Assembly (NCBI GenBank): GCA_033782935.1 | Contig: JAWQEG010000360.1 | Span: forward strand, 930,001-994,000 | Origin: Petrolisthes cinctipes | Lineage: Eukaryota > Arthropoda > Malacostraca > Decapoda > Porcellanidae | DNA length: 64,000 bases | Reading direction: 5' to 3' | In this document: positions 52,672 to 64,000 of the stretch, piece after piece | Position numbering within the stretch: position 1 is the stretch's first letter | Layout of the letters: the number at the start of each line of letters is the position of its first letter | Notes under the pieces: model-generated | Databases searched by the model: none | What the model was told of the DNA's origin: nothing | Seen by the model: the letters and a program-made list of their open reading frames with translations, nothing else | Program-made: the position numbers and the translations under genes

Positions 52672-55600
52672 AGCATGTTTTTAGCCTATATTTTGAAAAT
52701 ATTCTAGCACTGAGTAGGCATGTACAGATTGCTTCTGGGACCCCAAAATATTGAATTTTCGGGTGTTTTGAGCCTGAATTTGAGATATAAACGGGTACAG
52801 AAGATACTTGCACATATTGACTTTGGGGACCAAAAATATCGATTTTCAGCATGTTTTGGGCCTGAATTTTAAAAATACTCTAACACGGAGTAGGCATGTA
52901 CAGATCGCTTCTGGGACCCCAAAATATCGAATTTTCGGGTGTTTAGGGCCAGAATTTGAGATATATATAAACGGGTACAGAAGATGCATGCACATATCGA
53001 CTTTTGGGCACCTAAAAGATCGATTTTCAGTATGTTTTTGGCCTGTATTTTGAAAATACTCTAACACGGAGTAAGCATGTACAGATACCTTCTGGGACCT
53101 CTAAATATCGAATTTTCGGGTGTTTTGGGACTGAATTTGAGATATCGATTTTTTGGCACCTAAAATGTCGATTTTTAGCATGTTTTTAGCCTATATTTTG
53201 AAAATATTCTAGCACTGTGTAGGCATGTACAGATTGCTTCTCGGACCCCAAAATATTGAATTTTCGGGTGTTTTGAGCCTGAATTTGAGATATAAACGGG
53301 TACAGAAGATACATGCACATATTGACTTTGGGCATCTAAAATATCGATTTTCAGAATGTTTTGGGCCAGTATTTTTAAAATACTCTAACACTGAATAGGC
53401 ATGTACAGATTGCTTCTGGGACCCCAAAATATTGAATTTTCGGGTGTTTTGAGCCTGAATTTGAGATATAAACGGGTACTGAAGATGCATGCAAATATCG
53501 ACTATATTGCACCCAAAAGATCGATTTTCAGTATGTTTTGAGCATGTATTTTGAAAATACTCTAACACGGAGTAGGCATGTACAGATCGCTTCTGGGACC
53601 CCTAAATATCGAATTTTCGGGTGTTTTGGGACTGAATTTGAGATATCGACTTTTTGGCACCTAAAAGATCGATTTTTAGCATGTTTTTAGCCTATATTTT
53701 GAAAATATTCTAGCACTGAGTAAGCATGTACAGATTGCTTCTGGGACCCCAAAATATTGAATTTTCGGGTGTTTTGAGCCTGAATTTGAGATATAAACGG
53801 GTACAGAAGATACATGCACATATTGACTTTGGGCACCAAAAATATCGATTTTCAGCATGTTTTGGGCCTGAATTTTGAAAATACTCTAACACGGAGTAGG
53901 CATGTACAGATCGCTTCTGGGACCCCAAAATATAGAATTTTCGGGTGTTTAGGGCCATAATTTGAGATATAAACGGGTACAGAAGATGCATGCACATATC
54001 GACTTTTGTGCACCTAAAAGATCGATTTTCAGTATGTTTTTGGCCTGTATTTTGAAAATACTCTAACATGGAGTAAGCATGTACAGATACCTTCTGGGAC
54101 CTCTAAATATCGAATTTTCGGGTGTTTTGGGACTGAATTTGAGATATCGATTTTTTGGCACCTAAAATGTCGATTTTTAGCATGTTTTTAGCCTATATTT
54201 TGAAAATATTCTAGCACTGTGTAGGCATGTACAGATTGCTTCTGGGACCCCAAAATATTGAATTTTCGGGTGTTTTGAGCCTGAATTTGAGATATAAACG
54301 GGTACAGAAGATATTGACTTTGGGCATCTAAAATATCGATTTTCAGCATGTTTTGGGCCTGTATTTTGAAAATACTCTAACACTGAGTAGGCATGTACAG
54401 ATTGCTTCTGGGACCCCAAAATATTGAATTTTCGGGTGTTTTGAGCCTGAATTTGAGATATAAACGGGTACTGAAGATGCATGCACATATCGACTTTTGT
54501 GCACCTAAAAGTTCGATTTTCAGTATGTTTTGAGCATGTATTTTGAAAATACTCTAACACGGAGTAGGCATGTACAGATCGCTTCTGGGACCCCTAAATA
54601 TCGAATTTTTGGGTGTTTTGGGACTGAATTTGAGATATCGACTTTTTGGCACCTAAAAGATCGATTTTTAGCATGTTTTTAGCCTATATTTTGAAAATAT
54701 TCTAGCACTGTACAGATTGCTTCTGGGACCCCAAAATATTGAATTTTCTTGTGTTTTGAGCCTGAATTTGAGATATAAACGGGTACAGAAGATACATGCA
54801 CATATTGACTTTGGGCATCTAAAATATCGTTTTTCAGCATGTTTTGGGCCTGAATTTTGAAAATACTCTAACACGGAGTAGGCATGTACAGATCGCTTCT
54901 GGGACCCAAAAATATCGAATTTTCGGGTGTTTAGGGCCAGAATTTGAGATATAAACGGGTACAGAAGATGCATGCACATATCGACTTTTGGGCACCTAAA
55001 AGATCGATTTTTAGTATGTTTTTGGCCTGTATTTTGAAAATACTCTAACACGGAGTAGGCATGTACAGATACCTTCTGGGACCTCTAAATATCGAATTTT
55101 CGGGTGTTTTGGGACTGAATTTGAGATATCGATTTTTTGGCACCTAAAAGATCGATTTTCAGCATGTTTTTAGCCTATATTTTGAAAATATTGTAGCACT
55201 GTGTAGGCATGTACAGATTGCTTCTGGGACCCCAAAATATTGAATTTTCGGGTGTTTTGAGCCTGAAATTGATATATAAACGGGTACTGAAGATGCATGC
55301 AAATATCGACTTTTGTCCACCTAAAAGATCGATTTTCAGTATGTTTTGAGCATGTATTTTGAAAATACTCTAACACGGAGTAGGCATGTACAGATCGCTT
55401 CTGGGATCCCTAAATATCGAATTTTCGGGTGTTTTGGGACTGAATTTGAGATATCGACTTTTTGGCACCTAAAAGATCGATTTTTAGCATGTTTTTAGCC
55501 TATATTTTGAAAATATTCTAGCACTGAGTAGGCATGTACAGATTGCTTCTGGGACCCCAAGATATTGAATTTTCGGGTGTTTTGAGCCTGAATTTGAGAT

Positions 55601-56478
55601 ATAAACGGATACAGAAGATACATGCACATATTGACTTTTGGGCACCAAAAATATCAATTTTCAGCATGTTTTGGGCCTGAATTTTGAAAATACTCTAACA
55701 CGGAGTAGGCATGTACAGATCGCTTCTGGAACCCCAAAATATCGAATTTTCGGGTGTTTAGGGCCATAATTTGAGATATAAACGGGTACAGAAGATGTAT
55801 GCACATATCGACTTTTGGGCACCTAAAAGATCGATTTTCAGTATGTTTTTGGCCTGTATTTTGAAAATACTCTAACATGGAGTAAGCATGTACAGATACC
55901 TTCTTGGACCTCTAAATATCGAATTTTCGGGTGTTTTGGGACTGAATTTGAGATATCGATTTTTTGGCACCTAAAATGTCGATTTTTAGCATGTTTTTAG
56001 CCTATATTTTGAAAATATTCTAGCACTGTGTAGGCATGTACAGATTGCTTCTGGGACCCCAAAATATTGAATTTTCGGGTGTTTTGAGCCTGAATTTGAG
56101 ATATAAACGGGTACAGAAGATATTGACTTTGGGCATCTAAAATATCGATTTTCAGCATGTTTTGGGCCTGTATTTTGAAAATACTCTAACACTGAGTAGG
56201 CATGTACAGATTGCTTCTGGGACCCCAAAATATTGAATTTTCGGGTGTTTTGAGCCTGAATTTGAGATATAAACGGGTACTGAAGATGCATGCACATATC
56301 GACTTTTGTGCACCTAAAAGATCGATTTTCAGTATGTTTTGAGCATGTATTTTGAAAATACTCTGACACGGAGTAGGCATGTACAGATCGCTTCTGGGAC
56401 CCCTAAATATCGAATTTTCGGGTGTTTTGGGACTGAATTTGAGATATCGACTTTTTGGCACCTAAAAGATCGATTTTT

Positions 56479-57859
56479 AGCATGTTTTTAGCCTATATTT
56501 TGAAAATATTCTAGCACTGTACAGATTGCTTCTGGGACCCCAAAATATTGAATTTTCGGGTGTTTTGAGCCTGAATTTGAGATATAAACGGGTACAGAAG
56601 ATACATGCACATATTGACTTTGTTCATCTAAAATATCGATTTTCAGCATGTTTTGGGCCTGAATTTTGAAAATACTCTAACACGGAGTAGGCATGTACAG
56701 ATCGCTTCTGGGACCCCAAAATATCGAATTTTCGGGTGTTTAGGGCCAGAATTTGAGATATAAACGGGTACAGAAGATGCATGCACATATCGACTTTTGG
56801 GCACCTAAAAGATCGATTTTCAGTATGTTTTTGGCCTGTATTTTGAAAATACTCTAACACGGAGTAGGCATGTACAGATCGCTTCTGGGACCCTTAAATA
56901 TCGAATTTTCGGGTGTTTTGGGACTAAATTTGAGATATCGACTTTTTGGCACCTAAAAGATCGATTTTTAGCATGTTTTTAGCCTATATTTTGAAAATAT
57001 TCTAGCACTGAGTAGGCATGTACAGATTGCTTCTGGGACCCCAAAATATTGAATTTTCGGGTGTTTTGAGCCTGAATTTGAGATATAAACGGATACAGAA
57101 GATACATGCACATATTGACTTTGGGCACCAAAAATATCGATTTTCAGCATGTTTTGGGCCTGAATTTTGAAAATACTCTAACACGGAGTAGGCATGTACA
57201 GATCGCTTCTGGGACCCCAAAATATCGAATTTTCGGGTGTTTAGGGCCAGAATTTGAGATATAAACGGGTACAGAAGATGCATGCACATATCGACTTTTG
57301 GGCACCTAAAAGATCGATTTTCAGTATGTTTTTGGCCTGTATTTTGAAAATACTCTAACATGGAGTAAGCATGTACAGATACCTTCTGGGACCTCTAAAT
57401 ATCGAATTTTCGGGTGTTTTGGGACTGAATTTGAGATATCGATTTTTTGGCACCTAAAATGTCGATTTTTAGCATGTTTTTAGCCTAATTTTGAAAATAT
57501 TCTAGCACTGTACAGATTGCTTCTGGGACCCCAAAATATTGAATTTTCGGGTGTTTTGAGCCTGAATTTGAGATATAAACGGGTACAGAAGATACATGCA
57601 CATATTGACTTTGGGCATCTAAAATATCGATTTTCAGCATGTTTTGGGCCTGAATTTTGAAAATACTCTAACACGGAGTAGGCATGTACAGATCGCTTCT
57701 GGGACCCCAAAATATCGAATTTTCGGGTGTTTAGGGCCAGAATTTGAGATATAAACGGGTACAGAAGATGCATGCACATATCGACTTTTGGGCACCTAAA
57801 AGATCGATTTTCAGTATGTTTTTGGCCTGTATTTTGAAAATACTCTAACACGGAGTAGG
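56479..57859 (+). repeat. Array segment with C1/C2 hybrid monomers
   Basis: Alternation breaks down here. The C monomer near 56824 starts as C1 (TTTTTGGCCTG) and continues as C2 (GATCGCTTCTGGGACCC). The next normal C1 is near 57325. The one near 57812 starts as C1 (GATACCTTCTGGGACCTC) and ends as C2 (TCGACTTTTTGG, AAAAGATCG). No gene is seen. Confidence 0.78.
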
Positions 57860-58990
57860 CATGTACAGATACCTTCTGGGACCTCTAAATATCGAATTTT
57901 CGGGTGTTTTGGGACTGAATTTGAGATATCGACTTTTTGGCACCTAAAAGATCGATTTTTAGCATGTTTTTAGCTTATATTTTGAAAATATTCTAGCACT
58001 GAGTAGGCATGTACAGATTGCTTCTGGGACCCCAAAATATTGAATTTTCGGGTGTTTTGAGCCTGAATTTGAGATATAAACGGGTACAGAAGATACATGC
58101 ACATATTGACTTTGGGCACCAAAAATATCGATTTTCAGTATGTTTTGGGCCTGAATTTTGAAAATACTCTAACACGGAGTATGCATGTACAGATCGCTTC
58201 TGGGACCCCAAAATATAGAATTTTCGGGTGTTTAGGGCCAGAATTTGAGATATATACGGGTACAGAAGATGCATGCACATATCGACTTTTGGGCACCTAA
58301 AAGATCGATTTTCAGTATGTTTTTGGCTTGTATTTTGAAAATACTCTAACACGGAGTAGGCATGTACAGATACCATCTGGGACCTCTAAATATCGAATTT
58401 TCGGGTGTTTTGGGACTAAATTTGAGATATCGATTTTTTGGCACTTAAAATGTCGATTTTTAGCATGTTTTTAGCCTATATTTTGAAAATATTCTAGCAC
58501 TGTGTAGGCATGTACAGATTGCTTCTGGGACCCCAAAATATTGAATTTTCGGGTGTTTTGAGCCTGAATTTGAGATATAAACGGGTACAGAAGATACATG
58601 CACATATTGACTTTGGGCACCTAAAATATCGATTTTCAGCATGTTTTGGGCCTGTATTTTGAAAATACTCTAACACTGAGTAGGCATGTACAGATTGCTT
58701 CTGGGATCCCAAAATATTGAATTTTCGGGTGTTTTGAGCCTGAATTTGTGATATAAACGGGTACTGAAGATGCATGCACATATCGACTTTTGGGCACCTA
58801 AAAGATCGATTTTCAGTATGTTTTGAGCATGTATTTTGAAAATACTCTAACACGGAGTAGGCATGTACAGATCGCTTCTGGGACCCCTAAATATCGAATT
58901 TTCGGGTGTTTTGGGACTGAATTTGAGATATCGACTTTTTGGCACCTAAAAGATCGATTTTTAGCATGTTTTTAGCCTATATTTTGAAAA
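57860..58990 (+). repeat. 1,659-bp-offset duplication, left member
   Basis: Rare variants TTTTTAGCTTATATT, CGGAGTATGC, AATATAGAATTTTC, GATATATACGGG, GGCTTGTATT, ATACCATCTGG and GAATTTGTGATAT recur 1,659 bp further right. A few base changes separate the two, for example GGGATCCC near 58706 against GGGACCCC near 60365. Confidence 0.87.
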
Positions 58991-59518
58991 TATTCTAGCA
59001 CTGTACAGATTGCTTCTGGGACCCCAAAATATTGAATTTTCGGGTGTTTTGAGCCTGAATTAGAGATATAAACGGGTACAGAAGATATTGACTTTGGGCA
59101 TCTAAAATATCGATTTTCAGCATGTTTTGGGCCTGTATTTTGAAAATACTTTAACACTGAGTAGGCATGTACAGATTGCTTCTGGGACCCCAAAATATTG
59201 AATTTTCAGGTTTTTTGAGCCTGAATTTGAGATATAAACAGGTACTGAAGATGCATGCACATATCGACTTTGGGCACCAAAAATATCGATTTTCAGCATG
59301 TTTTGGGCTTGAATTTTGAAAATACTCTAACACGGAGTATGCATGTACAGACCGCTTCTGGGACCCCAAAATATCGAATTTTCGGGTGTTTAGGGCCAGA
59401 ATTTGAGATATAAACGGGTACAGAAGATGCATGCACATATCGACTTTTGGGCACCTAAAAGATCGATTTTCAGTATGTTTTTGGCCTGTATTTTGAAAAT
59501 ACTCTAACACGGAGTAGG

Positions 59519-60650
59519 CATGTACAGATACCTTCTGGGACCTCTAAATATCGAATTTTCGGGTGTTTTGGGACTGAATTTGAGATATCGACTTTTTGGC
59601 ACCTAAAAGATCGATTTTTAGCATGTTTTTAGCTTATATTTTGAAAATATTCTAGGACTGAGTAGGCATGTACAGATTGCTTCTGGGACCCCAAAATATT
59701 GAATTTTCGGGTGTTTTGAGCCTGAATTTGAGATATAAACGGGTACAGAAGATACATGCACATATTGACTTTGGGCACCAAAAATATCGATTTTCAGTAT
59801 GTTTTGGGCCTGAATTTTGAAAATACTCTAACACGAAGTATGCATGTACAGATCGCTTCTGGGACCCCAAAATATAGAATTTTCGGGTGTTTAGGGCCAG
59901 AATTTGAGATATATACGGGTACAGAAGATGCATGCACATATCGACTTTTGGGCACCTAAAAGATCGATTTTCAGTATGTTTTTGGCTTGTATTTTGAAAA
60001 TACTCTAACACGGAGTAGGCATGTACAGATACCATCTGGGACCTCTAAATATCGAATTTTCGGGTGTTTTGGCACTAAATTTGAGATATCGATTTTTTGG
60101 CACTTAAAATGTCGATTTTTAGCATGTTTTTAGCCTATATTTTGAAAATATTCTAGCACTGTGTAGGCATGTACAGATTGCTTCTGGGACCCCAAAATAT
60201 TGAATTTTCGGGTGTTTTGAGCCTGAATTTGAGATATAAACGGGTACAGAAGATACATGCACATATTGACTTTGGGCACCTAAAATATCGATTTTCAGCA
60301 TGTTTTGGGCCTGTATTTTGAAAATACTCTAACACTGAGTAGGCATGTACAGATTGCTTCTGGGACCCCAAAATATTGAATTTTCGGGTGTTTTGAGCCT
60401 GAATTTGTGATATAAACGGGTACTGAAGATGCATGCACATATCGACTTTTGTGCACTTAAAAGATCGATTTTCAGTATGTTTTGAACATGTATTTTGAAA
60501 ATACTCTAACACGGAGTAGGCATGTACAGATAGCTTCTGGGACCCCTAAATATCGAATTTTCGGGTGTTTTGGGACTGAATTTGAGATATCGACTTTTTG
60601 GCACCTAAAATATCGATTTTTAGCATGTTTTTAGCCTATATTTTGAAAAT
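59519..60650 (+). repeat. 1,659-bp-offset duplication, right member
   Basis: Copy of 57860-58990. Its right half has a third relative near 61490-62150, with ATACCATCTGG, GTTTTCGGACT and GAATTTGTGATAT. That third copy has GGGATCCC like the left member rather than the nearer one. Confidence 0.85.
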
Positions 60651-63600
60651 ATTCTAGCACTGTACAGATTGCTTCTGGGACCCCAAAATATTGAATTTTC
60701 GGGTGTTTTGAGCCTGAATTTGAGATATAAACGGGTACAGAAGATACATGCACATATTGACTTTGGTCACCAAAAATATCGATTTTCAGTATGTTTTGGG
60801 CCTGAATTTTGAAAATACTCTAACACGGAGTAGGCATGTAGAGATCGCTTCTGGGACCCCAAAATATCGAATTTTCGGGTGTTTAGGGCCAGAATTTGAG
60901 ATATAAACGGGTACAGAAGATGCATGCACATATTGACTTTTGGGCACCTAAAAGATCGATTTTCAGTATGTTTTTGGCCTGTATTTTGAAAATACTCTAA
61001 CACGGAGTAGGCATGTACAGATACCTTCTGGGACCTCTAAATATCGAATTTTCGGGTGTTTTGGGACTGAATTTGAGATATCGATTTTTTGGCACCTAAA
61101 ATGTCGATTTTTAGCATGTTTTTAGCCTATATTTAGAAAAAATTCTAGCACTGTGTAGGCATGTACAGATTGCTTCTGGGACCCCATAATATTGAATTTT
61201 CGGGTGTTTTGAGCCTGAATTTGAGATATAAACGGGTACAGAAGATAAATGCACATATTGACTTTGGGCACCTAAAATATCGATTTTCAGCATGTTTTGG
61301 ACCTGTATTTTGAAAATACTCTAACACTGAGTAGGCATGTACAGATTGCTTCTGGGACCCCAAAATATTGAATTTTCAGGTGTTTTGAGCCAGAATTTGA
61401 GATATAAACGGGTACTGAAGATGCATGCACATATCGACTTTTGTGCACCTAAAAGATCGATTTTCAGAATGTTTTTGGCTTGTATTTTGAAAATACTCTA
61501 ACACGGAGTAGGCATGTACAGATACCATCTGGGACCTCTAAATATCGAATTTTCGGGTGTTTTCGGACTAAATTTGAGATATCGATTTTTTGGCACTTAA
61601 AATGTCGATTTTTAGCATGTTTTTAGCCTATATTTTGAAAATATTCTAGCACTAAGTAGGCATGTACAGATTGCTTCTGGGACCCCAAAATATTGAATTT
61701 TCGGGTGTTTTGAGCCTGAATTTGAGATATAAACGGGTACAGATGATACATGCACATATTGACTTTGGGCACCTAAAATATCGATTTTCAGCATGTTTTG
61801 GGCCTGTATTTTGAAAATACTCTAACACTGAGTAGGCATGTACAGATTGCTTCTGGGATCCCAAAATATTGAATTTTCGGGTGTTTTGAGCCTGAATTTG
61901 TGATATAAACGGGTACTGAAGATGCATGCACATATCGACTTTTGTGCACTTAAAAGATCGATTTTCAGTATGTTTTGAGCATGTATTTTGAAAATACTCT
62001 AACACGGAGTAGGCATGTACAGGTCGCTTCTGGGACCCCTAAATATCGAATTTTCGGGTGTTTTGGGACTGAATTTGAGATATCGACTTTTTGGCACCTA
62101 AATGATCGATTTTTAGCATGTTTTTAGCCTATATTTTGAAAATATTCTAGCACTGTACAGATTGCTTCTGGGACCCCAAAATATTGAATTTTCGGGTGTT
62201 TTGAGCCTGAATTTGAGATATAAACGGGTACAGAAGATACATGCACATATTGACTTTGGTCACCAAAAATATCGATTTTCAGTATGTTTTGGGCCTGAAT
62301 TTTGAAAATACTCTAACACGGAGTAGGCATGTAGAGATCGCTTCTGGGACCCCAAAATATCGAATTTTCGGGTGTTTAGGGCCAGAATTTGAGATATAAA
62401 CGGGTACAGAAGATGCATGCACATATCGACTTTTGGGCACCTAAAAGATCGATTTTCAGTATGTTTTTGGCCTGTATTTTTAAAATACTCTAACACGGAG
62501 TAGGCATGTACAGATACCTTCTGGGACCTCTAAATATCGAATTTTCGGGTGTTTTGGGACTGAATTTGAGATATCGATTTTTTGGCACCTAAAATGTCGA
62601 TTTTTAGCATGTTTTTAGCCTATATTTAGAAAAAATTCTAGCACTGTGTAGGCATGTACAGATTGCTTCTGGGACCCCATAATATTGAATTTTCGGGTGT
62701 TTTGAGCCTGAATTTGAGATATAAACGGGTACAGAAGATACATGCACATATTGACTTTGGTCACCAAAAATATCGATTTTCAGTATGTTTTGGGCCTGAA
62801 TTTTGAAAATACTCTAACACGGAGTAGGCATGTACAGATCGCTTCTGGGACCCCAAAATATCGAATTTTCGGGTGTTTAGGGCCAGAATTTGAGATATAA
62901 ACGGGTACAGAAGATGCATGCACATATCGACTTTTGGGCACCTAAAAGATCGATTTTCAGTATGTTTTTGGCCTGTATTTTTAAAATACTCTAACACGGA
63001 GTAGGCATGTACAGATACCTTCTGGGACCTCTAAATATCGAATTTTCGGGTGTTTTGGGACTGAATTTGAGATATCGATTTTTTGGCACCTAAAATGTCG
63101 ATTTTTAGCATGTTTTTAGCCTATATTTAGAAAAAATTCTAGCACTGTGTAGGCATGTACAGATTGCTTCTGGGACCCCAAAATATTGAATTTTTGGGTG
63201 TTTTGAGCCTGAATTTGAGATATAAACGGGTACAGAAGATACATGCACATATTGACTTTGGGCACCAAAAATATCGATTTTCAGTATGTTTTGGGCCTGA
63301 ATTTTGAAAATACTCTAACACGGAGTAGGCATGTAGAGATCGCTTCTGGGACCCCAAAATATCGAATTTTCGGGTGTTTAGGGCCAGAATTTGAGATATA
63401 AACGGGTACAGAAGATGCATGCACATATCGACTTTTGGGCACCTAAAAGATCGATTTTCAGTATGTTTTTGGCCTGTATTTTGAAAATACTCTAACACGG
63501 AGTAGGCATGTACGGATTGCTTCTGGGACCCCAAAATATTGAATTTTCGGGTGTTTTGAGCCTGAATTTGAGATATAAACGGGTACTGAATATGCATGTA

Positions 63601-64000
63601 CATATCGACTTTTGTGCACCTAAAAGATCGATTTTCGGTATGTTTTTGGCCTGTATTTTGAAAATACTCTAACACGGAGTAGGCATGTACAGATCGCTTC
63701 TGGGACCCCTAAATATCGAATTTTCGGGTGTTTTGGGACTGAATTTGAGATATCGACTTTTTGGCACCTAAAAGATCGATTTTTAGCATGTTTTTAGCCT
63801 ATATTTTGAAAATATTCTAGCACTGTACAGATTGCTTCTGGGACCCCAAAATATTGAATTTTCGGGTGTTTTGAGCCTGAATTTGAGATATAAACGGGTA
63901 CAGAAGATACATGCACATATTGACTTTGGGCACCAAAAATATCGATTTTCAGCATGTTTTATGCCTGAATTTTGAAAATACTCTAACACGGAGTAGGCAT
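60651..64000 (+). repeat. Right end of array, local family with private variants
   Basis: Units here share marks absent from the rest: CTATATTTAGAAAAAATTC at about 61127, 62620 and 63121 (offsets 1,493 and 501), GCATGTAGAGATCG, CTTTGGTCACC and GTATTTTTAAAATAC. The array runs past the window edge without a change of sequence type. No gene is seen. Confidence 0.85.

Larger units (their letters stand above)
51670..56478 (+). repeat. Regular alternating hexamer tract
   Basis: Trimers alternate strictly between B1-C1 and B2-C2: starts at 51670, 52171, 52672, 53177, 53678, 54179, 54670, 55161, 55486 and 55988. Alternation holds even where a unit is shortened (491 or 325 bp) or lengthened (505 bp from a TATA insertion near 52964). 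This is the clearest evidence for the hexamer level. Confidence 0.85.
1..64000 (+). repeat. Satellite DNA array, about 167-bp mean monomer, trimeric higher-order repeat
   Basis: The whole window is head-to-tail copies of one monomer family. Landmarks recur in every monomer in the same order and strand: AGCATG or AGTATG at the monomer start, TTTTGAAAAT, GGCATGTACAGAT, TTCTGGGACC, GAATTTTCGGGTG, GAATTTGAGATAT, then a CGATTTT end. Lengths are 176, 177 and 148 bp in a fixed A-B-C order, giving a 501-bp unit. At that period the window holds roughly 125-130 units, or about 380 monomers. No interruption, transposon or reversed monomer was seen. Arrays with monomers near nucleosome length and HOR order are typical of eukaryotic centromeres, but centromere function is inferred, not shown. 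The strand given is arbitrary. Confidence 0.98.

Noticed and set aside
1..64000. CRISPR array
   Set aside because: Regular repeats are present, but there are no unique spacers. The whole 148-177 bp unit is repeated, and no cas-like genes exist.
1..64000. LTRs or internal repeats of a retrotransposon or Helitron
   Set aside because: No internal coding region, primer-binding site, polypurine tract or target-site duplication is seen. The units are contiguous monomers with no unique core.

Overview
This window holds no gene that I can support. All 64,000 bases are one uninterrupted tandem satellite array. Every monomer points the same way, and I see no unique sequence, transposon, RNA gene, inversion or large gap. 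GC is about 38% (counted on one monomer). A head-to-tail array of 148-177 bp monomers at this scale is typical of eukaryotic centromeric or other constitutive heterochromatin. It is not bacterial, archaeal, viral or organellar. I do not recognise the satellite family and cannot name the organism.

The array is ordered on at least four nested scales. (1) Three monomer types: A (176 bp), B (177 bp) and C (148 bp). C lacks an internal 29-bp module present in A and B. (2) A-B-C forms a 501-bp trimeric higher-order repeat (HOR), exactly 3 x 167 bp. (3) B and C each occur in two versions, so trimers A-B1-C1 and A-B2-C2 exist. In places, most clearly 51.67-56.48 kb, they alternate to give a hexamer of about 1,002 bp. 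(4) A block of about 25.5 kb (about 2.23-27.74 kb) is followed directly by a second, shorter copy of itself (about 27.74-46.5 kb). The second copy is near-identical but has gained and lost whole HOR units.

Layout. 1-2.2 kb: partial copy of the 3.25-6.0 kb segment. 2.2-27.7 kb: copy 1 of the large block. Its left third is rich in 371-bp units with an 18-bp relic of C, its middle (12.9-23 kb) is expanded by nested duplications of about 5 kb, and its right end (25.36-27.71 kb) is a clean run of 501-bp units. 27.7-46.5 kb: copy 2. 46.5-51.7 kb: flank with a 1,670-bp duplication and rearranged tetramers. 51.7-56.5 kb: clean alternating hexamer tract. 56.5-64 kb: units with the most private variants and their own duplications of about 1.5-1.66 kb.

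Unit-length variants (325, 371, 491, 667/678 bp) are explained by loss or gain of one monomer or by small deletions with 2-4 bp microhomology. The many open reading frames of 60-178 codons follow from monomer length: 177 and 501 are multiples of three. I do not call them genes. Coordinates of blocks and duplications were aligned by eye, so their edges are uncertain by tens to a few hundred bases. Reference monomers and units are given exactly.
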